In this document: positions 35,438 to 44,708 of the stretch, piece by piece
Numbering within the stretch: the first letter of the stretch is position 1
Layout of the letters: every line of letters begins with the position of its first letter
NCBI GenBank assembly: GCA_963728165.1
Contig: CAVSIY010000002.1
Coordinates: 496,001-560,000, forward strand
Origin: Hyphomicrobium_A sp963728165
Lineage (GTDB): Bacteria > Pseudomonadota > Alphaproteobacteria > Rhizobiales > Hyphomicrobiaceae
Length of the DNA: 64,000 bases
Reading direction: 5' to 3'
The notes under the pieces: model-generated
What the model saw: the letters and a program-made list of their open reading frames with translations, nothing else
Told to the model about the DNA's origin: nothing
Databases searched by the model: none
Position numbers and translations under genes: made by a program

Positions 35438-36853
35438 ATGACCCAGACGAAGCCCATCCACGTCATCGGGGGCGGGCTCGCGGGCTCGGAGGCCGCCTGG
35501 CAGATCGCGGGCGCCAGGGTCCCGGTCGTGCTCCACGAGATGCGGCCCGAGCGCATGACGGACGCGCACAAGACCGAGGCTCTTGCCGAGCTCGTGTGCT
35601 CCAACTCGTTCCGCTCCGACGATTGGGAGACGAGCGCCATCGGGCTTCTGCACGAGGAGATGCGCCGCGCCGGCTCGCTGGTGCTTGCCGCTGCCGATCG
35701 CCACAAGCTGCCTGCCGGCGGCGCGCTCGCCGTCGATCGCGAGGCTTTCTCCGCCGAGATTACGCAGCGGCTCGCCGCGCATCCCCTGGTCACCATCGAG
35801 CGCGGGGAGATCGCCAGCCTGCCGCCCGAGAGCTGGGACAGCGTGATCGTCGCCACGGGGCCGCTGACGTCACCCGGCCTGAGCCAGGCCGTAAGAGAGC
35901 TTACCGGTGAGAGCGACCTCGCCTTCTTCGATGCCATCGCACCCGTCGTGCACCGCGAGACGATCGACCTGTCGATCGCCTGGTTCCAGTCGCGCTACGG
36001 CAAGACGGGACCGGCGGGCACCGGTGCCGACTACATCAACTGCCCACTGACGAAGGCCGAGTACGAGGCCTTCATCGCGGCGCTTCTCGCCGGCGAGAAG
36101 ACCAGTTTCAAGGAGTGGGAGGCGACGACCCCCTACTTCGACGGGTGCCTGCCGATTGAGGTCATGGCCGAGCGCGGACACGAGACCTTACGCTTCGGGC
36201 CGATGAAACCCGTCGGCCTCGCCAACCCGCACGAGGGCGAAACGCGCCCCTATGCCGTCGTGCAGCTGAGGCAGGACAACGCGCTCGGCACGCTGTGGAA
36301 CATGGTCGGCTTCCAGACCAAGCTGAAGCATGGAGAGCAGGTGCGCATCTTCCGCATGATCCCGGGGTTGCACGAAGCGGAGTTCGCGCGCCTCGGCGGT
36401 CTGCATCGCAACACCTTCCTCAACAGCCCCAAGCTGCTCGATACGCAATTGCGCTTGAAGGCGATGCCGCGCCTACGCTTTGCCGGGCAGATCACCGGGG
36501 TGGAGGGCTACGTGGAGAGTGCCGCCATCGGGCTTCTCGCCGGGGGCTTCGCCGCCGCGGAGCGATCAGGAAGAGCTGCTGCGGCGCCGCCACCGACCAC
36601 CGCGCTCGGCGCGCTCATTGCGCACATTACCGGCGGCCATTTGCCTGCCCCAGAGGGCGCCCGCTCGTTCCAGCCCATGAACATCAATCATGGGCTGCTG
36701 CCTCCGCTGGAGGCGACCGATCGCGACGCTGACGGCCGGCGCCTCAAGGGCAAGGAGAGGGGCCGCGCCAAGAAGCGCGCGGTCGCTTTGCGCGCGCTCG
36801 CCGACCTGGAAGGCTGGCTCTCGGCCGCTAGAACACCTGCGGCCGCAGAATGA
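35438..36853 (+). CDS. trmFO: Methylenetetrahydrofolate-tRNA (uracil-5-)-methyltransferase, FAD-dependent
   Basis: This 471-residue flavoprotein makes 5-methyluridine at position 54 of tRNAs using methylenetetrahydrofolate. It opens with the FAD motif VIGGGLAGSEAAWQIA and contains the conserved ALAELVCSNSFRSDD (Cys54) and YINCPLTKAEYEAF. The C-terminal GLLAGGFAAAE and NINHGLLPPLE regions fit. The start is ATG 35438, with almost no Shine-Dalgarno sequence. The longer frame upstream is not conserved. It is convergent with sqr. Confidence 0.96.
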   Translation: MTQTKPIHVIGGGLAGSEAAWQIAGARVPVVLHEMRPERMTDAHKTEALAELVCSNSFRSDDWETSAIGLLHEEMRRAGSLVLAAADRHKLPAGGALAVDREAFSAEITQRLAAHPLVTIERGEIASLPPESWDSVIVATGPLTSPGLSQAVRELTGESDLAFFDAIAPVVHRETIDLSIAWFQSRYGKTGPAGTGADYINCPLTKAEYEAFIAALLAGEKTSFKEWEATTPYFDGCLPIEVMAERGHETLRFGPMKPVGLANPHEGETRPYAVVQLRQDNALGTLWNMVGFQTKLKHGEQVRIFRMIPGLHEAEFARLGGLHRNTFLNSPKLLDTQLRLKAMPRLRFAGQITGVEGYVESAAIGLLAGGFAAAERSGRAAAAPPPTTALGALIAHITGGHLPAPEGARSFQPMNINHGLLPPLEATDRDADGRRLKGKERGRAKKRAVALRALADLEGWLSAARTPAAAE

Positions 36854-36868
36854 GCCGGCTGCGCAGCC

Positions 36869-38149
36869 TCACGCCGCCGGCGCCTTCACCTTGTGCAAGT
36901 CGATCAGGCGCATGAACGCCTTCTCGTAGTAGGGCTCGCTGACACCCGAGCGCACCTTGCTCAGGAAGTATTTCTCAAACGCGATCTTGCCCAGGTGCAC
37001 CCATTTGCCTTCCCCGGCCCAGTTGACGTTGCGGGGCGGGATCTGCGGCTTGGCGACGAAGGCGACGCCACGGTCGCCGAAATCCGCAAGGCACAGCGCG
37101 TTCCACGTCGGCTCGCTTGCGGGCTCCTTGCCGGCCAAGAGGGCTGAGATGTTGTGCACAGCCGCCGTCACCATGCTCTCGATCATATAGCCGGTCTTGG
37201 GCACGCCGGTCGGAACCGGAGTCTGCTCCACCGGCGGGATGGCGATGGCGACGCCGACCGAGAAGACGTTGGGAAATTTGGGGTTGCGCTGGTGCTTGTC
37301 GACGATCACGAACCCGCGTGGATTGACGAGCCCCTCGAGCCCACGCAACGCTGCGATGCCGCGGAAGGCCGGCAGCATCATCGCGTACTTGAAGGGCAGC
37401 TCGTGCTTCTTCTTTTCCGAGCCGTCCTCGCCGACCTCGCTCACGACCATCTTGTCTGCGTCGACGTGATCGACCTTGGCGTTGGTGATCCAGCGGATGC
37501 TGCGCTGGCGCAGCTCATGCTCGAGCAGCCCCTTGGTGTCGCCGACGCCGCCTAAGCCCAAGTGGCCGATATAGGGCTCGGCCGTGACGAAGGTCATCGG
37601 CACCCGGTCGCGGATGCGGCGTGTGCGCAGCTCCTTATCCATGATCATGGCGTACTCGTACGCCGGGCCGTAGCAGGAGGCGCCCTGCACCGCACCGACG
37701 ACGATCGGGCCAGGGTCTTTGCAGAACGCCTCCCAGGCGATGTGCGCCTTGGCTGCGTGATCTGCCGTGCACACCGACTGCGTATGTGCGTTGGGCCCAA
37801 GACCCGGCACCTCGTCGAAGGCGAGCTCGGGGCCGGTGGCAAGGACGAGGTAGTCGTAGGCGACCGAGCGGCCGTTGCGCAGCTCCAAGCGGTTTTCCGC
37901 CGGGTGCAGATGCTCGACCGCCTGCTCGATGAAGTCGACGCGGAACTTCGCCATCAAAGGCGCGAGTTCGACGACAATGTCCTTCTTCGTGCGCCAGCCG
38001 ACGCCCACCCAAGGATTGGACGGAGTGAACTGAAAGTGAGGCGTGTCGTTGATCAGCGTAATGCGGTGCGCCTTGCCGAGCGCCGCGCGCAACTCGTAGG
38101 TCATCGAAATGCCGCCGATGCCGGCGCCGAGTACGACGACGTGTGCCAT
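36869..38149 (-). CDS. sqr: Sulfide:quinone oxidoreductase
   Basis: This 426-residue peripheral flavoprotein oxidises sulfide and reduces quinone. From ATG 38149 the sequence begins AHVVVLGAGIGG (FAD binding). The three redox cysteines fall at 127 (QSVCTADHA), 159 (GASCYGPAYEYA) and 353 (CLADFGDRG), the same positions as in the well-studied Rhodobacter capsulatus enzyme. That agreement supports this start over the TTG two codons earlier. No other sulfur genes are in the window, so the role may be sulfide detoxification or energy gain. Confidence 0.95.
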   Translation of the reverse strand: MAHVVVLGAGIGGISMTYELRAALGKAHRITLINDTPHFQFTPSNPWVGVGWRTKKDIVVELAPLMAKFRVDFIEQAVEHLHPAENRLELRNGRSVAYDYLVLATGPELAFDEVPGLGPNAHTQSVCTADHAAKAHIAWEAFCKDPGPIVVGAVQGASCYGPAYEYAMIMDKELRTRRIRDRVPMTFVTAEPYIGHLGLGGVGDTKGLLEHELRQRSIRWITNAKVDHVDADKMVVSEVGEDGSEKKKHELPFKYAMMLPAFRGIAALRGLEGLVNPRGFVIVDKHQRNPKFPNVFSVGVAIAIPPVEQTPVPTGVPKTGYMIESMVTAAVHNISALLAGKEPASEPTWNALCLADFGDRGVAFVAKPQIPPRNVNWAGEGKWVHLGKIAFEKYFLSKVRSGVSEPYYEKAFMRLIDLHKVKAPAA

Positions 38150-38280
38150 GCCCAATATCCCATTTGAATGGGGCTACCCATGTCTCCAAATGAGCAGTGC
38201 GCAGCCGCCGACACGCCTTGTGTAGCATCACCGACGGCGACACGACCTTGACTTGTATCAACCGGGGCCGGCGGCGTTTG

Positions 38281-40242
38281 CTACTCGAGCGAACGCCCCG
38301 CTGCGCGCTCCGGCTTTTCCAAGCGTGCGCGCTCGGGCGGGTCGGGACCCTGGCCATACTTCTTGAGCACGGCGCGGGCGCTGTGAACGACGGCGTCGGC
38401 AATCGCCGCCTGACCTTCGGCGGTGGGGTGGAAGGCGCCTGAGTAGGTCGAAGCCAGCACCAGCTGGAACCACGACAGCGCGTTGAGCTTCAAGACCTTC
38501 TGCAGCACCGAGGCGGCGACATGGAAATTCGCGGTCATGAACGCGTCGTTCGGCGTGCGAAACCAGCGCTGGCGCGACGCGTACGCCTTGTAGTCTGCCG
38601 GATTGTAGGGGCGCCAGCCGGCTTTGGTCTTGCGCGGCAGCCTCAGATCGTCGGCGATATCGGCGCCGTCATAAGTGGTACCGGCACAGATACCGCGCCC
38701 GATAAACTCGCGGCGATGGCTCTCAACAAACGTCCAGTGGTACTCCGTCGCGGCGTCCTCCATGGCGTGATTGAGCTTGTCGGCGATCCAGGTGCCGACC
38801 TTGGCCTTCGCCTCGCTCATCTTGAAATCGGAGAGAACCTCCATGCCCGCGCGCCCGTCGGGACAAACCTCGCTGCCGTCGCCCAGGAGCGCGAGGCCCG
38901 GGTAGGCCGTCAGCAGCACGCGGTCGGACTCCGCCCAGGGAATGTGCAGGATGTAATGGACGGCCCGGTTGAGCGATTTGTAGCGCAGGATGAGCGCGTC
39001 GAGCTGGGCGCTCGCCTCGTCAAGCCCGTGCACCTGTCCGATCCAGCCGCCGAGCTTGCGCAACAGCGACTGGTCGGCGAGAACCGCGTTGGCCAAGAGG
39101 CGCGCGAAGCCGACGTCGTTGCCGCCGACCGACAAGAGCAACAGATCGATCTTGCGCGCATTGAGCGGGTCGCACTTGCGCAGCACCAGGCCGCCCTGAA
39201 GCTCGGGGATGCTGCCGTCCATGTGGTAGGCCTCGGGCAGATCCTGCAGCGGCGCCTCGCGCATGTCGCACTGGGCCGAGGCCACGGCCGAGATCTGCGA
39301 CATGTCGGGGGGATTGGGCACCCATTCGTTGCCGGTGTAGCGCAGGAACAGGCCGTAGGTGACCTCCGCGCCCGAGCAGGCGACGCCCACATAGGTGACG
39401 GCGCGGTGCGGATCCTCGATGCCGAGCTGCAGGGCAGCGCGCAGTTGATACGAGTAGAGCGAGCGGTGGCACGCCTGGTCGCTCCAGCGGGGGTTCTCCT
39501 CGATGAACGCCTTGTCGCCGATCTGCTTCCAGGGCCCAACGCGGGCCGGATAGCCGCTCAACTCGCTGTTGGAGCGCTTGCCGTAGCTTGCCGCGCGCTC
39601 GCGCGAGAAGCGCACCGGCACGTCGGGGTCGCCTTCGCCCGAGGCGATGCTGTCGCCCATGCCGACGACCAACAGATCGTGCACGCGGATGTCCTCGCTC
39701 GCGACCTCGCGCCCGCCGATTTCCACCTTGACGCTTGCGCCGTCGGGGTAGGGAACGTCGAACCGCACCCCCTCGCTGCAAGTCTGGGTGACGGCCTTGC
39801 CGCGCAGGACGGTGCCCCCGCGCGGCGCCGTGAGCCAGGTGCAATCGAGACGCGCCGCCTCGTCGACGTTGTCGATGGTCGCAATCACGCGATGCGATTT
39901 AGGATTGATGTAGTCGCCGCCGTCGGGGCAGGTGAAGCGGTTGGTGTGGACGTCCCAGCAGGTGTTGCGGAACATCGTCGCCGCCCAGCCCTCCTCGTGG
40001 CGGCGGCTCAGCGCCTGCTCGGCAGCCAGCACCGGATGTTGCAGCCGCTCCGCGGGCGGGAGCGCCAGATACGTGGCGCGATGCACCTCCGTGTCGGCCG
40101 CGTCGGTGAAGAAGCGGAAGGAATTCTCCACGTGCCACGAGATGCGCGGCACGGGCAATGGCTGGCCTTGGCCCGCAACGGATGACGACAGCGCGCAGCA
40201 AATCCCTATCAGCGCCAAAAGCCGCCCGATCGATCGGAGCAT
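38281..40242 (-). CDS. Large secreted SGNH/GDSL hydrolase
   Basis: This 653-residue protein has a signal peptide ending at about residue 24 (IGICCALSSSVAGQG). An N-terminal domain of about 190 residues with paired cysteines comes first, then the hydrolase: MGDSIASGEGDP (nucleophile Ser), a Gly block, LLLSVGGNDVGFARLL, and the Asp/His-type end motif SGAFHPTAEGQAAIAD. Large inserts separate the blocks. Such enzymes are esterases, lipases or carbohydrate deacetylases. The substrate is unknown. A second SGNH domain in the window, in the CHAT protein, is unrelated in layout. Confidence 0.85.
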   Translation of the reverse strand: MLRSIGRLLALIGICCALSSSVAGQGQPLPVPRISWHVENSFRFFTDAADTEVHRATYLALPPAERLQHPVLAAEQALSRRHEEGWAATMFRNTCWDVHTNRFTCPDGGDYINPKSHRVIATIDNVDEAARLDCTWLTAPRGGTVLRGKAVTQTCSEGVRFDVPYPDGASVKVEIGGREVASEDIRVHDLLVVGMGDSIASGEGDPDVPVRFSRERAASYGKRSNSELSGYPARVGPWKQIGDKAFIEENPRWSDQACHRSLYSYQLRAALQLGIEDPHRAVTYVGVACSGAEVTYGLFLRYTGNEWVPNPPDMSQISAVASAQCDMREAPLQDLPEAYHMDGSIPELQGGLVLRKCDPLNARKIDLLLLSVGGNDVGFARLLANAVLADQSLLRKLGGWIGQVHGLDEASAQLDALILRYKSLNRAVHYILHIPWAESDRVLLTAYPGLALLGDGSEVCPDGRAGMEVLSDFKMSEAKAKVGTWIADKLNHAMEDAATEYHWTFVESHRREFIGRGICAGTTYDGADIADDLRLPRKTKAGWRPYNPADYKAYASRQRWFRTPNDAFMTANFHVAASVLQKVLKLNALSWFQLVLASTYSGAFHPTAEGQAAIADAVVHSARAVLKKYGQGPDPPERARLEKPERAAGRSLE

Positions 40243-40276
40243 GCCTTTCCCTCTGCTTGGCGCGACACACGGGAGA

Positions 40277-41065
40277 TTACACGCGCCCGCGTGCGTTGGC
40301 CCACCAGAGACGCCATACGCGCGTCAGCGGAGATATGTCCGCCCTCATTCTGGCGATGTCGGGACCGGGGCCCTCCAAAGCCGCCAAATAGGGCTCCACG
40401 AGGGCAACGGGCAGGAGCGCCGGCAGAATGGCCGGCGGCGCTGCAGGAGCCAGCCGGCGGGTCTCCGCAAGCCATGCGCTTGCGTCCTGGACAAGCGATT
40501 GGCCGGGAGGGTCGCCCGCCCGTGCGGCCGCGCACGCCACACGGGCACGCCCATAGGCCTGCGCGGCGGCCGCGAGCAGATCGGAGACAGCGGCGCTCTC
40601 ATCGGCGCCCAGCACCCGCGCGCTGAGCCGGAATGCCGCACCCTCGGTGGCAAGGAGATAGCCCTCCAAGTCAGGCAAGCGGGGCCCCAGCGCGGGCGGC
40701 TGCCGCTCGGGATCGAGGTCGCGCGCGTGCCCGTCGATCACCGAATTGAGCTCATCCAAGGGCAGCTTGTGGCGCGCTATGGTGCGGCCGATCGCGTCAG
40801 CCACCGGGCTGCCGGTGGCGGTGCCGGCCGCGCTCGCCGCCAACGCGTCCCGCCACCACTGCAGGCGGATCTCGCCCATCATCGGCTCGTGCACGACCTC
40901 AGGGATGCGCGCGATCTCGCCCAGGAACGCCGTGAGCGCGAAGAGGTCGGCGCGCACGCGGCGCGGCGCCAGCAGGGCCGCGAGGTAGCGGTCGATGTCG
41001 CCGGCGCGGGCGGCGTCGCGCACGACGGCCTCATCCGAAGCATCGCCTGCGTTTCGCCCGCTCAT
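40277..41065 (-). CDS. Squalene/phytoene-synthase-like protein, NDUFAF6 type
   Basis: This 262-residue protein has the isoprenoid-synthase fold sequence pattern (VRADLFALTAFLGEIARIPEVV, MMGEIRLQWWRDAL, YLLATEGAAFRLSARVLG) but lacks the Asp-rich DxxxD metal motifs at the expected first site, so it is probably not a true phytoene synthase. It resembles the mitochondrial complex I assembly factor NDUFAF6. GGGAGAT precedes the ATG. It follows the Mth938/NDUFAF3-type gene by 12 bp, which supports a shared role in complex I biogenesis. Confidence 0.82.
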   Translation of the reverse strand: MSGRNAGDASDEAVVRDAARAGDIDRYLAALLAPRRVRADLFALTAFLGEIARIPEVVHEPMMGEIRLQWWRDALAASAAGTATGSPVADAIGRTIARHKLPLDELNSVIDGHARDLDPERQPPALGPRLPDLEGYLLATEGAAFRLSARVLGADESAAVSDLLAAAAQAYGRARVACAAARAGDPPGQSLVQDASAWLAETRRLAPAAPPAILPALLPVALVEPYLAALEGPGPDIARMRADISPLTRVWRLWWANARGRV

Positions 41066-41077
41066 TGATCTCCCGCC

Positions 41078-41455
41078 TCAGTCGACGGCCAACAGCGCCG
41101 CGCCCACGTCGCGGCCCTCGGCCAGCAGCACGTTATAGGTCCGGCAGGCAGCCCCGGTGGTCATGATCTCGAGGCCCAAGCGCGCCTCGGCGAAGAGCCG
41201 GCGCACGGGCTCCGACGGGAACAGGTGCGTCTCACCGGTGCCGAGCAGCACGATGGCGGGCGGCGCCATCTCGCGCAAGAAGCGGGCGCAGGCCTCAGGC
41301 GTCACCGCGTCGATGCCGATCGCGTCCCAGGCATAGATCCCGCTCGGCAGGATGAGGAGCGAGCCCCTGTGGCTCATGTCGGCAAAACGGAAGCCGCCGT
41401 TGCCGTAGGCATCGATCGGCGTGCGCGCCGGGTAATGGGCAGGAGCCGGGCGCAT
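41078..41455 (-). CDS. Mth938-domain protein (NDUFAF3-like)
   Basis: This 125-residue single-domain protein has IDAYGNGGFRFADMSHRGSLLILPSGIYAW and PAIVLLGTGETHLFPSE, the core of the Mth938 fold. Its mitochondrial relative NDUFAF3 assembles respiratory complex I. ATG 41455 has GGAAAGGG 8 nt upstream. It sits 49 bp downstream of secF and just before the NDUFAF6-like gene, an arrangement kept in alphaproteobacteria. Confidence 0.9.
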   Translation of the reverse strand: MRPAPAHYPARTPIDAYGNGGFRFADMSHRGSLLILPSGIYAWDAIGIDAVTPEACARFLREMAPPAIVLLGTGETHLFPSEPVRRLFAEARLGLEIMTTGAACRTYNVLLAEGRDVGAALLAVD

Positions 41456-41504
41456 CGAGCACCCTTTCCAACACTTGGCCAAGGTGTGGCCGGGACGACC
41501 CGGC

Positions 41505-42446
41505 TCAGGCCTTGCCGGCCGCCGGATTGGCCTTCACGGCGCTGGTCCAGTCGCGCTTGACCCCGATCCACAACAGGAACGGCGAAGCGACGAAGATCGA
41601 CGACCAGGTGCCGATGACGATACCGAACAGCATGGCGAAGGAGAACCCGCGGATCACCTCGGTGCCGAAGACGTAGAGCGCGAGCACGGCAAGGAACGTG
41701 GTCGAGGCCGTCAGCACGGTGCGCGACAGCGTTTCGTTGATCGACAGGTTGAGGAGCTCGATCAGCGGCATCTTCTTGTAGCGACGCAGGTTCTCGCGGA
41801 TGCGGTCGAACACCACGACCGTGTCGTTGATGGAGTAGCCGGCGAGCGTCAAAAGGGCTGCCACCTCGGTCAGCCCGAACTCGAAGCCCAACAGGCTGAA
41901 CACGCCGATGGTTATGAGGATGTCGTGGACGAGCGCAAGAATCGCCGCCACGCCGAATTGCCATTCGAAGCGGAACCAGATGTAGAGCAGGATGCCGACG
42001 ATCGCCAACGACACGGCGATGATGCCGGCCTGCTTCAACTCGCCCGAGACAGCGGGCCCCACGACCTCCGCACGGCGGATGTCGATGTTGGCGCCGAGCG
42101 CGGTGCGGACTTTCTCGGCCGCAACCTGCTGAACCTTTTCGCCGCCCTCCTGCTGCTCGACGCGGATGAGCGCCTCCGTCGGCAGGTCGAGCCCCTGGAT
42201 CTGCACATCGCCGAGATCGAGGGCGCTGAGCTTGGAGCGAAGGCTCGCTATGTCCACCGGCCCCGTCTTGCTCTGGATCTCGAACAGCGCCCCGCCCTTG
42301 AAGTCGATGCCGAAGTTGAGCCCCTTGGTGAATATGAGCGCGACCGCGATCATGGCGGCCACCCACGAGATGGTGACGCAGTAACGGCGCAGCTGCATCA
42401 CCGGAATCTTGGTGTCGTGCGGAAAGAAGTCGACGCCTTTGAACAT
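41505..42446 (-). CDS. secF: Protein translocase subunit SecF
   Basis: This 313-residue inner-membrane protein has a first span near residues 27-42, the periplasmic signature FGIDFKGGALFEIQ, and a five-span C-terminal block (LTLAGYSINDTVVVFDRIREN with the proton-path Asp/Arg). With SecD it uses the proton gradient to pull exported proteins out of the Sec channel. It lies 18 bp after secD. Confidence 0.97.
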   Translation of the reverse strand: MFKGVDFFPHDTKIPVMQLRRYCVTISWVAAMIAVALIFTKGLNFGIDFKGGALFEIQSKTGPVDIASLRSKLSALDLGDVQIQGLDLPTEALIRVEQQEGGEKVQQVAAEKVRTALGANIDIRRAEVVGPAVSGELKQAGIIAVSLAIVGILLYIWFRFEWQFGVAAILALVHDILITIGVFSLLGFEFGLTEVAALLTLAGYSINDTVVVFDRIRENLRRYKKMPLIELLNLSINETLSRTVLTASTTFLAVLALYVFGTEVIRGFSFAMLFGIVIGTWSSIFVASPFLLWIGVKRDWTSAVKANPAAGKA

Positions 42447-42464
42447 GGTGCGCTTCCTGTCTCC

Positions 42465-44081
42465 TTAGAGCGGCGCCGGGATTTTTCTCGTCTTCTGCGC
42501 GGCGACCCACAGCGACACCAGAAGGCGTGTGACCGTGAAGGCGGTGAAAACGGTGGCGATGATGCCGAGCGACAGCGTGACGGCGAAGCCGCGCACAGGC
42601 CCCGCTCCGAGCCAGAACATCACCAGGCCGGCGATCAACGTGGTGAGGTTGGAGTCGATGATCGTGCCGAAGGCCTTGGAGAAGCCGCTGTCGATGGCGG
42701 AGATCGGCGTCTTGCCGCTGCGCAGCTCCTCGCGGATGCGCTCGTAGATCAGCACGTTGGCGTCGACCGCCATGCCGACCGTGAGCACGAGGCCGGCGAT
42801 GCCGGGCAGCGTTAGCGTCGAGCCAAGGACCGTCATCACCGCCACGATCAGCGTGAGGTTGATCATCACCGCGATGACCGCAAAGAGGCCGAACAGCCCG
42901 TAAGCGAAGAGCATGAAGCCGGCAACCGCCACCGTGCCGATCAGGCACGCCGTCTCACCCGCATCAATGGAGTCGGCGCCAAGCGACGGGCCTACGGTGC
43001 GCTCCTCGACGATCGTCAGCTTGGTCGGCAGCGCGCCCGAGCGCAGCTGGATCGCCAGGTTGTTGGCCAACTCCACCGTGAAGTTGCCGGAGATCTGCCC
43101 CGAGCCCCCCAGAATGGGCTCGCGAATGACCGGCGCCGACAGCACCTTGTTGTCAAGCACGATGGCGAAGGGCGAGCCGACGTTGTCCTTGGTGAAGCGG
43201 CCGAACTTGCGGGCGCCAGACTGGTTGAAGCGGAAGGTGATGACCGGCTCATTCGTGCGCGAATCGAAGCCCGGCTGCGCGTCGACCAGGTCCTCGCCCG
43301 AGACGACGGGCGACTCCTGCAGCAGATAGGAGCCCGCCCCGCGGTCGCTCTGATCGGCCGGATAGATCTTGTAGCCCAGAGGCACCCGTGTGTTCTTCGC
43401 CTCCTCGGGTGTCACCGTCTGATGCACGGCGTGGAAGGTGAGCTTCGCGGTCTGGCCGATCAGATCCTTGAGCTTTCGCGTGTCGTCGAAGCCCGGCACC
43501 TGCACCAGGATGCGATCCTGGCCCTGGCGCACGATGCTGGGCTCGATGTTGCCCAGGCTGTCGACGCGCCGGCGTACCGTCTCGACGGAGGCGGCAGCCG
43601 CGTTGGTGACGCGCTGCTGCAGGCCCTGCTCGGTGGGGCGCACTGCTATGACATCGGTGCCGATCTTCTCGACCTCGATATTGTTGCCGCTGGAGCCGAG
43701 GATGGCGTTGCCGAGCGGCTCAATGAGCTTCCTCAGGGCGGCATACGCCTTGTCCACGTCCTCGGGCTTGGCGATGTGCACCTGCACGCTGTTGCCCACG
43801 ATCCCCAGCCCAGTGAAGCCGACCTTGGCCTCGCGCAGCTGCTTGCGCGCGTCATCGCGCAGCGTCAGCAGCCAGTCCTTGTCGAGCTCCTTGACGTCCA
43901 TGGCGAGCAAGAGGTGAGCGCCGCCGCGCAAATCGAGGCCGAGAGAAAGCTGGCGATGCGGCATCCACGAGGGCCAGCCCGCGACCGTCTGCTTGGAGAA
44001 CAGGTTGGGCATGGCGAAGACGATGCCGGCGAGGCAGACCAGCAGGATCGCTATGATTTTCCAGCGTTCGAAGTGCAGCAT
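42465..44081 (-). CDS. secD: Protein translocase subunit SecD
   Basis: This 538-residue subunit has an N-terminal span (IIAILLVCLAGIVFAMPNLF), the LGLDLRGGAHLLLAMDV motif, a large periplasmic region, and a six-span C-terminal block with GMAVDANVLIYERIREEL. It partners SecF. It lies 51 bp downstream of yajC in the order yajC-secD-secF. Confidence 0.97.
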   Translation of the reverse strand: MLHFERWKIIAILLVCLAGIVFAMPNLFSKQTVAGWPSWMPHRQLSLGLDLRGGAHLLLAMDVKELDKDWLLTLRDDARKQLREAKVGFTGLGIVGNSVQVHIAKPEDVDKAYAALRKLIEPLGNAILGSSGNNIEVEKIGTDVIAVRPTEQGLQQRVTNAAAASVETVRRRVDSLGNIEPSIVRQGQDRILVQVPGFDDTRKLKDLIGQTAKLTFHAVHQTVTPEEAKNTRVPLGYKIYPADQSDRGAGSYLLQESPVVSGEDLVDAQPGFDSRTNEPVITFRFNQSGARKFGRFTKDNVGSPFAIVLDNKVLSAPVIREPILGGSGQISGNFTVELANNLAIQLRSGALPTKLTIVEERTVGPSLGADSIDAGETACLIGTVAVAGFMLFAYGLFGLFAVIAVMINLTLIVAVMTVLGSTLTLPGIAGLVLTVGMAVDANVLIYERIREELRSGKTPISAIDSGFSKAFGTIIDSNLTTLIAGLVMFWLGAGPVRGFAVTLSLGIIATVFTAFTVTRLLVSLWVAAQKTRKIPAPL

Positions 44082-44132
44082 CGCGGATGGCTTCTCTTTG
44101 TCCCTTTGCGCCGCCGGCGCGATATGGCTCGT

Positions 44133-44465
44133 CTATTCTTTTTCTTTTACCGGCTCGCCCCGGCCGCGCACGTCCATCAGCGTCGATTTCAACACGCGCA
44201 CACGCATGGAGTCGGAAAGCTCGACCTCGATCTCGTCGGAGGTGTCGGAGGCCTTCGTCACCTTGCCGATGAAGCCGCCCGAGGTGATGACGGTGTCACC
44301 ACGGCGCACCTTGTCGACGAGTTCCCGGTGCGATTTGGAACGCTGCTGCTGCGGCCGGATGACCAGGAAATAGAAGATCAGGATCATCACGAGCATAGGG
44401 ATCAGCAGCCCGGTGAACGGGTCGCTGGCACCACCCGTCTGGGCGTAGGCTGGCGAGATGATCAT
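44133..44465 (-). CDS. yajC: Preprotein translocase subunit YajC
   Basis: This 110-residue protein has one membrane span (LLIPMLVMILIFYFLVIRPQQQR) followed by the soluble KVRRGDTVITSGGFIGKVTKA domain typical of YajC. ATG 44465 follows AAAGGGACGG. It is the first gene of the Sec accessory operon and is divergent from the DUF815 gene. Confidence 0.96.
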   Translation of the reverse strand: MIISPAYAQTGGASDPFTGLLIPMLVMILIFYFLVIRPQQQRSKSHRELVDKVRRGDTVITSGGFIGKVTKASDTSDEIEVELSDSMRVRVLKSTLMDVRGRGEPVKEKE

Positions 44466-44708
44466 GTCGTCCGTCCCTTTACGGATGGTAGGCAACAGGG
44501 GGACGAAATCTGCGCGCGCGCAGCCGTCTGGCGCCTGCCCTGCTTGAAAAACGCCGTGACTATAGTGCTGCCCGGCCGCTTTGCAACAGGCCCCCCAAGG
44601 GGGCGCCGTCATGGGCGCAGCGTTGCTCCGCCGTCGCCCGCGCTATAGAAGCACGAGGCCCGGCTCACAAGCAAAATCGCGCACGCTGCGGCACTTAAGA
44701 GAGACAGG

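Noticed and set aside
33616..35937. Very long 773-codon minus-strand open frame
   Set aside because: Only the last 190 codons carry family sequence (GDYXXLXY). The rest is Arg/Gly/Ala-rich antisense or out-of-frame sequence over DUF2157 and trmFO, a common artefact at high GC.
40277..41065. True phytoene or squalene synthase for carotenoids or hopanoids
   Set aside because: The first Asp-rich metal-binding motif is absent and the neighbours are complex I assembly and Sec genes, not isoprenoid genes.
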